A DNA stretch of 54,689 nt from Candidatus Bathyarchaeota archaeon (GTDB lineage: Archaea; Thermoproteota; Bathyarchaeia; Bathyarchaeales; Bathycorpusculaceae), in NCBI GenBank assembly GCA_903901015.1, contig CAIUPH010000005.1:1-54689 (forward strand), given 5' to 3'. The notes under the pieces are model-generated. The model ran no database searches. It was not told the DNA's origin and saw only the letters and a program-made list of their open reading frames with translations. Both the position numbers and the translations under genes were made by a program. Positions 43,083-50,868 of the stretch are shown one piece after another (position 1 is the stretch's first letter; each line of letters opens with the position of its first letter).

Positions 43083-43204
43083 TTGTGGTTGCCTCGACCC
43101 TATAGCCCGTGGAGACTTCACCCGCATTCCCATTTTTTTATTTGAACCTTCCTTTATCAAGGTAATCGTTTAGAGTCAGTTTAAATTCTTTTCAGGAACT
43201 CATT
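43083..43204 (+). repeat. R2-related repeat, copy c, with parts in changed order
   Basis: Here the stem-like part (CCCGTGGAGACTTCACCCGC, with T-run 43134-43139) comes first and the GGTAATCGTTT...TTTCAGGAA block (43161-43197) comes after. The latter matches copies a and b with several changes. It lies in the 331-base gap 42987-43317, which has no gene and also holds box2 copy 3. Confidence 0.6.
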
Positions 43205-43246
43205 CCCAACAGTTCCCGTTCTTAGTTAATTCTTTAGAACTTGGAC

Positions 43247-43305
43247 AAAGTTAAGTTTATCAAGCTTTTCATTTAAAATTTAGTTTATGCTTTTTTCTCT
43301 AAAAG
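43247..43305 (+). repeat. Box2 repeat, copy 3
   Basis: AAAGTTAAGTTTATCAAGCT, TTTAGTTTATGCTTTTTTCT: nearly identical to 41121-41179. Here no start codon of a gene follows on this strand; it lies downstream of the FnIII gene. Confidence 0.6.
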
Positions 43306-43317
43306 TTGGGTTTGTTG

Positions 43318-43893
43318 CTACTTACTCAATGAAATGGGTTTTTGATGCCTAAGAACCACAGCAACAGAGAATAAAGACAGAAGCAAAGGCACAACCATCA
43401 ACCAAGATAGCTCTGGAATAGATGGAGTTGGGGTTGGTGAAGAAGTAGGGCTGAATAATGTATGAACTTCAACTATGTTGGAGAAAGCTCCACCAAAGTA
43501 ATCTGATGCGAAGATATAGAAGTAATATTTTGTGGATGAAGATAAGTTAGTCAAAGTAGTTGTGTTGTGTTGACTATCTGATGTTGTCCAAATGTCTTCG
43601 TAATTTGAATTAGTGTATGGGTATTGAGAATCCAAAGTTTTGTTTGACATACGCAAAATATAGTTATTGAAATAGGGTACTCCACTGATGGATTTAAAAT
43701 CAGCTGGAGGCTGGTCACTTGTCCAAGACAATGTGGCTGTTGTATCGGTAACTTTTGTTACATTAAGTGTTAAAGTAGAATTAAGATTAGGTGTTGGTTC
43801 AGGAAGTGCTTTAACATTTTCTGGCAAAGCTAAGAATGATAAGATAAAAAGAAAAAGAAACATGAAAGCGAAATTCTTACTTTTAGTTCCCAT
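43318..43893 (-). CDS. Secreted FnIII-like protein with C-terminal sorting-type tail
   Basis: A 191-residue exported protein. Signal peptide 1-29 (MGTKSKNFAFMFLFLFILSF). One fibronectin type III-like domain (about 35-140: LNVTKVTDTTATLSWTSDQP, LTNLSSSTKYYFYIFASDYF). A Thr/Pro-rich linker leads to IPELSWLMVVPLLLSLFSVA and a basic end (RHQKP), a tail pattern frequent in archaeal surface proteins and reminiscent of PEF-type sorting signals. ATG 43893 is chosen for GAGG six bases upstream; its signal peptide resembles that of the PQQ gene before it, which it overlaps by 11 bases. Adhesion-like role inferred. Confidence 0.72.
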   Translation of the reverse strand: MGTKSKNFAFMFLFLFILSFLALPENVKALPEPTPNLNSTLTLNVTKVTDTTATLSWTSDQPPADFKSISGVPYFNNYILRMSNKTLDSQYPYTNSNYEDIWTTSDSQHNTTTLTNLSSSTKYYFYIFASDYFGGAFSNIVEVHTLFSPTSSPTPTPSIPELSWLMVVPLLLSLFSVAVVLRHQKPISLSK

Positions 43894-45199
43894 GCTTAGC
43901 CTCAACGTCCTTTTTAATAAAAGACAATTTATGACGCCTTCTATATAGCAAAAGAGAGACAGCGGTAATCACTAAAACTGCAGCCAAAACTATCATTATC
44001 GACTGAGTTGAAATCACTGATGGGACAACTATTGGTTTGCCTATAGCATAGAAGTAGCCGTCCTGAGAGGCAATATAGACAACACCGTTGCTAACAACTG
44101 GAGAAGCGTTTATCGCATTCCCAGTTGAAAAACCCCAAATAGTCTCGCCATTAGAAGCATTGAGAGCTGCAGAGTTTATGTAAACAACGCCATTAGCCAC
44201 AGCTGGAGAAGAATATACAATAAAGAAACTTTCTTTGTTCCATAGTTGTACACCTGTGGAAGCATTCAGCGCATATAGACCGCCACCTTGTGAGCCTATG
44301 AACACTCGACCATCTGCTATTGCTGGTGAAGATGTTACTCCTTTTTCTTCGCCGTTAAATGTCTTGAAGCTCCATATCTTGTTGCCAGTTAAGGCATTAA
44401 GAGCATAAACGTTATCGAACGCTCCCCAGTTTGAACCTACATAAACTGTGCCGTTAACGACAGCGGGTGAGGAATCAACAGGACCACCCAAGGTGTAATT
44501 CCATATTTTTAAGCCTGTTGATGCATCAAGCGCGTAAACATTATGGTCGTCTGAACCCACATAAACAATGTTGTCATTAACGGCAGGAGAAGAAAGAACA
44601 CTATTTCCAGTCTGATAGGACCAGACTCTATTGCCGTTTGAAGCATTTATAGCGTAAAGGTTGCCGTCCCACGAACCCACGTATACTAATCCGTTTACAA
44701 TCGCAGGTGAGGAATAGACGCGACCTTCAGTTGAGAAGCTCCACATCTTGGCGCCTGTCATAGAATTCAGTCCATAGATAATGCCATCGCTTGAACCTAT
44801 AACAAGCAGATTATCTCTTATAGCTGGTGATGAATAAACTGGCGCATCCGTTGAGTAATTCCAAATTCTTCCACCATTGAAGGCGTCAAAAGCATAAACG
44901 TTACCTCCCCGGTGTTCAGCTTGATTGTAATTTGACCCGACATAAACTATACCATTTACAACAGCCGCAGATGAGCCAACGAAGTAACCATCAAAATGTC
45001 CTTCCGCAAAACGCCAAAGTTCGAGCGCTTTTAATGGTCCAATATTGTCTGTTACTCCTGTGTGAGAGGGATCATGGCGAAACATTGACCAGTCATCTGA
45101 AGTTGAGTCGGCTTTTATACTATGAAACGGAAATGCAACTAATGAGGTTAGAAATAAAGCAACAAGAATTAGTGCAATACTCTTGTTTTTAGTACCCAT
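43883..45199 (-). CDS. PQQ-type beta-propeller surface protein
   Basis: A 438-residue exported protein with a signal peptide (1-30) and about eight PQQ-like repeats (about 45-390), each with a GxVYVGSxxGxxYALNA and a GxxxWxY pattern (GLVYVGSWDGNLYAINASNG, NRVWSYQTGNSVLSSPAVND). They form a propeller. There are no catalytic residues of PQQ dehydrogenases visible, so a structural or binding role is likely. A C-terminal helix (about 395-417) and a basic tail (RRRHKLSFIKKDVEAKHGN) anchor it. It is translated ahead of the FnIII gene and 63 bases after the kelch gene. Confidence 0.85.
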   Translation of the reverse strand: MGTKNKSIALILVALFLTSLVAFPFHSIKADSTSDDWSMFRHDPSHTGVTDNIGPLKALELWRFAEGHFDGYFVGSSAAVVNGIVYVGSNYNQAEHRGGNVYAFDAFNGGRIWNYSTDAPVYSSPAIRDNLLVIGSSDGIIYGLNSMTGAKMWSFSTEGRVYSSPAIVNGLVYVGSWDGNLYAINASNGNRVWSYQTGNSVLSSPAVNDNIVYVGSDDHNVYALDASTGLKIWNYTLGGPVDSSPAVVNGTVYVGSNWGAFDNVYALNALTGNKIWSFKTFNGEEKGVTSSPAIADGRVFIGSQGGGLYALNASTGVQLWNKESFFIVYSSPAVANGVVYINSAALNASNGETIWGFSTGNAINASPVVSNGVVYIASQDGYFYAIGKPIVVPSVISTQSIMIVLAAVLVITAVSLLLYRRRHKLSFIKKDVEAKHGN

Positions 45200-45262
45200 A
45201 GTTAGCTCATAGAACCCAACTCAATAAAAGACTTCTCGTACAAGACTCTTGACTAAACTTGG

Positions 45263-46714
45263 TCAAACTTTCTTTACTAAGTTGCTTTTCTTGTGTTTTT
45301 TGTGGTAGACCAACAAACCAGCAACCGCCAAGGCAACTGCCACAATAGAAACAACGGCAACAGGCACAACTGGAAAAGACTCTGGTTCTGGTTTAGCTAC
45401 AGTGAAACTAATAGTCTGTGAGGAACCTATGTTTCCAAAAGTATCTTGGGAGTACATTGTTATGGTATGCAATCCATTGGAAATGTCAGTTAAGTTAGTG
45501 TCGCCAGAAAATGTTACGTTCTGTTGTCCATCAAGACTGTAACTTGTCCAATTAACTGCTTTATCACTATTGAAAACTAAAGGTATGCTTGATTCGTTGT
45601 ATGTTAGGTTTATGGGTGATGTGATGTTGATTTTTGGCGGAGTTATTTCTGTTGGCGGCACATAAGACGGGTCAGATGTACCATAACCAAAGGGAGTATA
45701 CATCTCAACTGCAGCAGACCTAACATAGGTCGTGTCAAACCAAGTAGAATGTTCCGAAATTGTTCCACCAATAGAATACAACCTATCATCTAACACTGCA
45801 ACGGAGCCAACTGCACTCGCATTTAAAACTGCTATACTACTCCAAGTGTCCAGCTTAGGGTCATACACTGCACCCTGAGAACCGACAAAATAAATTCTTT
45901 TAGGAGCCAAAACCCCAGTAGTGGCTGCCCCAACTGGATAAGTTCCTAAGGAAACGTACAGTTGTTTGCCTTGATTCCACGTGTCGTTTTCAATTTCATA
46001 TACCATCATAACAGTGATGCGACCTGTTGGTCCTGAATAGCCACCTGCAGAACTCATAACGTATATTTTGTTATCAACTGCAACTGCAGCGTAATAGGGA
46101 AACACAGGATATGAAACACCCCAGAAAGATACCTTAGAGGGCATAGGTGACTTAGCTGACCAAACATCAGATATTGGGTCATAAACCCAGTTGGAAGTTC
46201 CGCTGAAAACGTAGATTTTGCCGTTTACCACATTAGCAGTGGGTGAACCGGAAGCTGCGGGCATTGGTGTTTTGGTTTCCCAAGTGTCTGTTAAAGTATT
46301 ATACACTTCATTTATGTTTGTGACGTTTGCGTCGTAGCCGATATGACCCTTTGCTATTCCACCTATGCAGTAAATTTTGTCCCGAAAAACTGCTGTAGCA
46401 AAATCCGTTCTTGGATTTGGCATTGGTGATTTAGTAACCCAAGAATTAGTGTTTGGGTTATATTCTTCATTTGTACCGACAATGCCACCTGTGTCTTTTG
46501 AGCCTGTAGCAGATTGGACGGTGAGGTCTGTACCGCCCATGGCGTAGATTTTGCCATTAACTGATGCAACACCAAGAAAATCTCTAGCTTGATGCATCGG
46601 TGCCTTCTCAACCCAAGTATTCTCCTGAGTGGCTCCAGAAACAGGCAAAGCAACAATTATGCTGGATGCTGTTAGGAAGACGAGAACAATTGCCAAAGCT
46701 AAAGTTTTACTCAT
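45263..46714 (-). CDS. Kelch-propeller surface protein with one Ig-like domain
   Basis: A 483-residue exported protein, paralogous to the one at 17383. Signal peptide (1-28), kelch repeats (about 32-350) such as KIYAMGGTDLTVQ, TNSWVTKSPMPNPRTDFA, one Ig-like module (about 370-450: SYSLDGQQNVTFSGDTNLTD, ITMYSQDTFGNIGSSQTISF), and a membrane helix with a basic tail (KKHKKSNLVKK). ATG 46714 gives a standard signal peptide; TTG 46723 would add three residues. It leads a three-gene block of surface proteins (kelch, PQQ, FnIII). Confidence 0.83.
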   Translation of the reverse strand: MSKTLALAIVLVFLTASSIIVALPVSGATQENTWVEKAPMHQARDFLGVASVNGKIYAMGGTDLTVQSATGSKDTGGIVGTNEEYNPNTNSWVTKSPMPNPRTDFATAVFRDKIYCIGGIAKGHIGYDANVTNINEVYNTLTDTWETKTPMPAASGSPTANVVNGKIYVFSGTSNWVYDPISDVWSAKSPMPSKVSFWGVSYPVFPYYAAVAVDNKIYVMSSAGGYSGPTGRITVMMVYEIENDTWNQGKQLYVSLGTYPVGAATTGVLAPKRIYFVGSQGAVYDPKLDTWSSIAVLNASAVGSVAVLDDRLYSIGGTISEHSTWFDTTYVRSAAVEMYTPFGYGTSDPSYVPPTEITPPKINITSPINLTYNESSIPLVFNSDKAVNWTSYSLDGQQNVTFSGDTNLTDISNGLHTITMYSQDTFGNIGSSQTISFTVAKPEPESFPVVPVAVVSIVAVALAVAGLLVYHKKHKKSNLVKKV

Positions 46715-46899
46715 TGCTACCAATCCATTGTTGGATGGTTTTTCGTTATAAGACTTTTTGTCAAAGGATCTGGACTAAACCTGTTTTTCCAAGTCAAGAA
46801 TTCTGGACTAACCACTTTTCATCTCTGGAACTGAAGCTCAAAAGGATATTCCCTAAGAAAAACTAAAGATATTTTACTAGCTTCATAATTGAAATTTCT

Positions 46900-47988
46900 A
46901 TGTCCAAACAAGTAAAAGAATTGAACTGCAAGACACTACTGGTATCCGTAGCCGAATATCCCCTAAATTTCTTAATCTTCCCACATCGCCTTACAGCAAA
47001 TTCCTATGTTGGTTGTACTCATTCTTGCAGTTACTGTTATGCAAAATGGTACGCCAAACCAAATGAATTAAAAGTCAAAATAAACGCCCCAGAAATACTG
47101 CGAAAAGAACTGCAAAAAAGAATAGCTAAAGAAAAACCAAGAGAACCCGTCTGCTTAGGAAGTATTTCTGATCCATATCAACCCATTGAGCTAAAATATC
47201 AGTTAACCGGCAATATGCTTGAAGTTTGCGATGAACTGAGCTATCCAGTTTTCATCGTAACAAAATCCGATTTAGTCACAAAAGACAAAGATGTTCTTTC
47301 CTCTCTTGCAGAAAGAAATCTGGTTGCAGTAAACCTTACAATCACGGCGGTCAACTCAAAACTTCTTAGAAAACTGGAACCATGTTCTCCATCAAACCAG
47401 AAACGATTGGAAGCCATGAAAACTCTAACAGACGCTGGGATTCCAGTCAATCTTTACCTAAGTCCCAATTTCCCATTCTTATCCGAAAACCTATTGAACT
47501 ATTACATCAAGAAGGCAAACGATTGTGGAGCCAGATGCTGTGCAGTTGTCCCTTTGAAAATTCGACCTGTCATCTGGAAAGGAGTCAAGCAATTCCTTGA
47601 AAACAATAGTCCAAGCTTAGTTGCAAAATATGAGGAGCTATACTTCAAACATGGGAGCAAAGACCTTTCAGGATATTGGCTTCCAGAATTATCTTACAGA
47701 AGAAAAATAGCGGAATCAATCGCGGAAAAGTGCAAACAACTTGGAATGAGCTTTACGGCAGAAGAATTCATTGATTTATGGACAACGCCCTATTCTGATT
47801 GCGTAAATATTGATTCATGGCATGCTCCAACAGCCTATGATATTGTCAAATTCATGAAATCTCAGAACCCAAAAAATGTCAGCATGGAAGACACGATTGA
47901 TTACATCAAGAAGAATTTTGCGACTGATAAGAAATGGGAGAAGTTAATGAGAGATTATTGGGAAAACGCTAAGTTACTTTTCGGGTGA
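46900..47988 (+). CDS. SPL-like radical SAM protein
   Basis: A 362-residue radical SAM protein of the spore-photolyase-like (SplB/Rv2578c) group. The cluster motif is Cys39, Cys43, Cys46 in GCTHSCSYCYAKW. Next, VCLGSISDPYQPIELKYQLT and VFIVTKSDLVTKDKDVLSSL match the family (SDPYQP motif, VxTKS). The C-terminal third (HGSKDLSGYWLPELSYRRKI) is less conserved. The natural substrate of this group is unknown. The ATG has a leaderless look, with A/T-rich DNA before it, and is divergent from the kelch gene. Confidence 0.88.
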   Translation: MSKQVKELNCKTLLVSVAEYPLNFLIFPHRLTANSYVGCTHSCSYCYAKWYAKPNELKVKINAPEILRKELQKRIAKEKPREPVCLGSISDPYQPIELKYQLTGNMLEVCDELSYPVFIVTKSDLVTKDKDVLSSLAERNLVAVNLTITAVNSKLLRKLEPCSPSNQKRLEAMKTLTDAGIPVNLYLSPNFPFLSENLLNYYIKKANDCGARCCAVVPLKIRPVIWKGVKQFLENNSPSLVAKYEELYFKHGSKDLSGYWLPELSYRRKIAESIAEKCKQLGMSFTAEEFIDLWTTPYSDCVNIDSWHAPTAYDIVKFMKSQNPKNVSMEDTIDYIKKNFATDKKWEKLMRDYWENAKLLFG

Positions 47989-48045
47989 TAATTGCTATGA
48001 GAAAATTAGTAAAGGTCTCCTGCAAAACAAAGAATGTATGACAAC

Positions 48046-48375
48046 CTAAGAGTAAGGTATTGCGGTTTTTGATGCTATTTCTCCGTCTATGTATAAACAG
48101 ATTTCCTTGTTCCTAAGACTCCAAGTAATTGCTATGTGATGGTCAACATTTTTGTTAAGTTGAGAGACATCTTTTTCGATATCTGTTCTGCCTTTTCCAA
48201 GCATTACATGGGAGAATTTTAGCTTGTTGTCGGAATCTTTGAGGAGAAAAATGCTGCCCTCACTATTCGAAAGATTAATTAGAGCATCTACCAGTCCATC
48301 TGACCAATTCAACTTTCCATTTCTGACCCAGAAAGCTATTGACCCTTCTTTAATGTTCCAATTTGAATTACTCAT
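48046..48375 (-). CDS. Short LamG/concanavalin-like domain protein
   Basis: A 109-residue protein which is mostly a LamG-like jelly roll: EGSIAFWVRNGKLNWSDG, INLSNSEGSIFLLKDSDNKL, HHIAITWSLRNKEICLYIDG and EIASKTAIPYS. The W-x-x-G-x-L and ITW-LYIDGE pattern is the usual end of this domain. It has no signal peptide, which is unusual for a LamG domain. Its ATG overlaps the stop of the 78-residue membrane gene by four bases, so a small coupled unit is likely. Ligand unknown. Confidence 0.72.
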   Translation of the reverse strand: MSNSNWNIKEGSIAFWVRNGKLNWSDGLVDALINLSNSEGSIFLLKDSDNKLKFSHVMLGKGRTDIEKDVSQLNKNVDHHIAITWSLRNKEICLYIDGEIASKTAIPYS

Positions 48376-48608
48376 TGTCTCACCCCTTTATTTCGGAATA
48401 CAGCGGTGTCAGTATCTGGCGAGTTATTAAAAGTGGGATTCCCTATTATATGGTAATTAATCATTGTGCCATTTTGATTGACCGTTGCGTACACTTTGTT
48501 TATTTTCTTCTCAACACTTGTTTTTAGAGCATAAATAGAAATTCCAAAACCAATAATTGTTGCAATATTAGCTGCAACTGCTATAACTGCAATTATATCA
48601 ATGGTCAT
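48372..48608 (-). CDS. Small single-helix membrane protein
   Basis: A 78-residue protein: one N-terminal membrane helix (ITIDIIAVIAVAANIATIIG, with FGISIYALK), then a soluble tail (KKINKVYATVNQNGTMINYH, PTFNNSPDTDTAVFRNKG). Translationally coupled to the LamG-like gene by an ATGA overlap. It may present the LamG-like protein at the membrane; this is inference. No family recognised. The stretch 48609-48720 shows no gene. Confidence 0.55.
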   Translation of the reverse strand: MTIDIIAVIAVAANIATIIGFGISIYALKTSVEKKINKVYATVNQNGTMINYHIIGNPTFNNSPDTDTAVFRNKGVRQ

Positions 48609-48720
48609 AGGCTCAACTGTCTTTCAAAGGGGATGGTTTGTTTAAGTATTTAATTTTTTGGCTCGACATAGACCTATGCGGTTGCCCAGATTTCATAGCT
48701 AAAACAATGATGCATAAATT

Positions 48721-48987
48721 CTAATGCAAATCAGAAAAAAGTATAACAAGATCCTCAATTGTGTCCACTATTTCTCCATTAGTGATTCTACTTAAAAACA
48801 AGGCATACAAATCTTCAGACAAATTCTTGGCAACAAATACTTTACCATCTTTGGTTAATTTAATGTTGAATTGTGTGTTGTTTTTCTTTTGCTTTTTCTG
48901 AAACCTATTGTTCTTTGCAAAAGTTAGTTCGCCATTGGTTCCTTTGAACATTTGAGTACTATAGCTCCTAACAGGGGTTATTTTCAA
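48721..48987 (-). CDS. Small basic protein, unknown
   Basis: An 88-residue basic protein. N-terminal part: MKITPVRSYSTQMFKGTNGE and NNRFQKKQKKNNTQFNIKL. C-terminal helix: DLYALFLSRITNGEIVDTIE. No motif is recognised. Its first bases overlap the upstream gene's stop by four, so they form a coupled pair. Codon use is A/T-rich, like other genes in this accessory part. No signal peptide. Confidence 0.5.
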   Translation of the reverse strand: MKITPVRSYSTQMFKGTNGELTFAKNNRFQKKQKKNNTQFNIKLTKDGKVFVAKNLSEDLYALFLSRITNGEIVDTIEDLVILFSDLH

Positions 48988-49502
48988 TCTTTTACCTCTG
49001 AACTTTTTATAATCAGATTTTGCGAGTGGTTAAAAAACTTGCAGTAGACGACATGGTTGCAGGAAGACCCGTTGCATAGAACCCGTTGGTCTTCTATTAT
49101 CGCATGTGAGATAATTTGAGATTTCTCTTCAGTGAATTCAGCTACTGAGTTGTGAGTTAACAATTTTTCGAATGAAGTATACCAAATTTTATGATGCAAT
49201 AAGGACCGGTTGCAGCTCACTTTCAGAGGAATGTAACCTTTTGTTAAGGGTTTACCCAGTGGAACAATCTGTCCTTTTTCAAACACAGACTTAGTAAGGT
49301 CAATTCTGTATAGCAACTCGACTTGGCAGGTGTCGGGGTCTCGTATAGCTAAAAACTTTGGTCTGTAACTAATTGGTTGGTTAACCTCGTAAAGCTCCCT
49401 TTCAAAGTTGGTCGCGACAGAGAAAGTTCCCGGTTCACAGTCAAAAGTGTTAATATCAAAGATTTTGGGCTTAACCTCAATAATCACAATTTCTTCAGAC
49501 AT
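48984..49502 (-). CDS. Protein of unknown function, coupled to the 88-residue gene
   Basis: A 172-residue protein from ATG 49502 (SEEIVIIEVKPKIFDINTFD). It is rich in beta-strands (FERELYEVNQPISYRPKFLA, VELLYRIDLTKSVFEKGQIV), with a late Cys-rich part (VLCNGSSCNHVVYCKFF) that might bind a metal. The ATG is preferred over upstream codons because the residues before it are unlike a protein start, although GAGTGAGTG is only a weak ribosome site. The gene overlaps the downstream one by four bases. No family recognised. Confidence 0.5.
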   Translation of the reverse strand: MSEEIVIIEVKPKIFDINTFDCEPGTFSVATNFERELYEVNQPISYRPKFLAIRDPDTCQVELLYRIDLTKSVFEKGQIVPLGKPLTKGYIPLKVSCNRSLLHHKIWYTSFEKLLTHNSVAEFTEEKSQIISHAIIEDQRVLCNGSSCNHVVYCKFFNHSQNLIIKSSEVKD

Positions 49503-49715
49503 GACCCACTCACTCTCGTGAAATTTATCACACTTTAGGAGTTTTAAGAGTTGTCTCCAACAAAACAGCAATCTAAGTCACTTAAACTGTTTCAATGAAT
49601 AGAAAAGTTAGCCATGAAACTGTTCTTTTTAGTTTAAGTCACCATTAAAATCATGTAAGAATTCTCAGATAGCCGTGGATGTTTCAAGTAACTTTTTGAA
49701 AAGAGCATTTTATTA

Positions 49716-49746
49716 ATTGGATTCATAGGTCACATAAGAATCCAAT
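49716..49746. other. Inverted repeat near the PadR gene end
   Basis: ATTGGATTC (49716-49724) and GAATCCAAT (49738-49746) form a perfect 9-bp inverted repeat with a 13-base spacer. It lies in the 336-base gap 49503-49838 between the 49502 start and the padR stop, which has no gene. It could be an operator or terminator. Confidence 0.4.
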
Positions 49747-49838
49747 GAATGACGGTCAAAAAAGTAGTCGTTGAATATACGTTCTCGACAACAATGTTTT
49801 CAAAGAAATGCAACGAAGAATTTTTGACTTCACTTAAA

Positions 49839-50234
49839 TTAACAATTGTTGTGTATTTGTAACGTTGGTCTCGCGGAGGTAAGTGAGGCTGCCTGAATCT
49901 GGATTTTGGTGTAAGCTATCATGTTTTTGCAGATGAAATTGAGTGAGTTTTCAGTAAAGTTTAGAACATCTTTTCCATCATTAGTAAGAGTGTATACTTT
50001 TCGCGGTCTTTCTGAATCCATATTCCACACGCTCTTTACGTAGCCTTTTTTCTCCAAAAGCCCTAGTAGGGGATAGACGGTGCTTGGTCCGAAGTTAATT
50101 CCGAAGCCCTTGCGGATTTTGGTTATGAGTTGGTATCCGTGCATTGATTCGTGTTCTAAGTATTGAAGAATAATCATGTCTAAAAGACCCTTGGTGAGTT
50201 TTGTTTGGGCTTCTTTTTGATTGTTAGTGTTCAT
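49839..50234 (-). CDS. PadR-family transcriptional regulator
   Basis: A 131-residue PadR regulator. The winged-helix domain is complete: LTKGLLDMIILQYLEHESMH, GYQLITKIRKGFGINFGPST, VYPLLGLLEKKGYVKSVWN, RKVYTLTNDGKDVLNF. The C-terminal dimerisation helix is short (ENSLNFICKNMIAYTKIQIQ), followed by an irregular tail. It is the small subtype lacking a large effector domain. A perfect palindrome of the PadR type sits next to its own TATA box (50268-50298), which suggests autorepression. The target effector is unknown; small secreted or membrane genes around it are candidates. Confidence 0.92.
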   Translation of the reverse strand: MNTNNQKEAQTKLTKGLLDMIILQYLEHESMHGYQLITKIRKGFGINFGPSTVYPLLGLLEKKGYVKSVWNMDSERPRKVYTLTNDGKDVLNFTENSLNFICKNMIAYTKIQIQAASLTSARPTLQIHNNC

Positions 50235-50267
50235 TTTCTATGTTTTGCTCCTGTTTTTGTGTTGTTC

Positions 50268-50298
50268 AAATATACAATGTGTCGTTTTAAGACACATT
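50268..50298 (-). promoter_or_regulatory. PadR promoter: TATA box with adjoining operator
   Basis: On the minus strand, TATATTT (50268-50274) is the TATA box. Directly next to it, AATGTGTC (50276-50283) and GACACATT (50291-50298) form a perfect 8-bp inverted repeat with a 7-base spacer. ATGT...ACAT arms are the known core of PadR operators. The start codon is at 50234. Confidence 0.65.
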
Positions 50299-50519
50299 TC
50301 TTACGTCTTCATAGTGAGTAAACAGCCAATTAAACCCTCGCACATAACGCAAGCATATGAAAACCACTCAGACGTTCTAATTGTCGAACACATGGACATG
50401 TCGATACATAAAATATATCTAAAAAATCAATATTTCAATTCCATAACAAACTGTACAACAAGTAAACACAAAACTTGTTTTCTCCATCAAGCCAATTCCC
50501 AAGGTTAACAAAAAGAAAA

Positions 50520-50645
50520 TTAACTCGTCACTTTAAAGCTGACTTCGCATTTTTTGCAGGTGTAAACTTTAACAAAGAAGAACCTATTCACGATTGATTT
50601 GTTAGGTTCCATAACGTCTTTGCCGCATTTAGGACATTTAGCCAT
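50520..50645 (-). CDS. 41-residue zinc-ribbon protein
   Basis: On the minus strand, ATG 50645 to TAA 50520 encodes MAKCPKCGKDVMEPNKSIVN, RFFFVKVYTC and KKCEVSFKVTS. Two CxxC pairs (CPKC and CKKC) frame a small zinc ribbon, with the pattern of standalone archaeal zinc-ribbon proteins such as the broken one at 28201. A GGTTGAA sequence precedes the ATG. It lies upstream of padR with about 285 bases between. The length is complete. Partner or function unknown; nucleic acid binding is possible. Confidence 0.7.
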   Translation of the reverse strand: MAKCPKCGKDVMEPNKSIVNRFFFVKVYTCKKCEVSFKVTS

Positions 50646-50780
50646 TTCAACCTTCTCAGAACGGTATTATACCGTACCATAAAAGGACACCAAGCACTTG
50701 AAGATGTGCTGGCACAATAAGATACAACAAACCCTTAGAACAAATCCATGATAGGCAAATTTACATAAAGAGTTCTAAAT

Positions 50781-50845
50781 ATTCACATAATAAGAAACGC
50801 TTAGTCAACTCAAGTTCCACTTACTTCACGTTCGAGAAGTGAGAA
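50781..50845 (+). repeat. Repeat R3, copy 1
   Basis: Blocks TTCACATAATAAGAAAC, CTTAGTCAACTCAAGTTCCA and TTCACGTTCGAGAAGT recur with changes at 54383-54447. It lies between the zinc-ribbon gene and the end of the anchored-protein gene. Confidence 0.55.
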
Positions 50846-50868
50846 CAATACAGTCTGATGTACCTTCA

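Noticed and set aside
41582-43204. CRISPR array
   Set aside because: Only three units, hundreds of bases apart with genes between them; no regular spacers and no cas genes.
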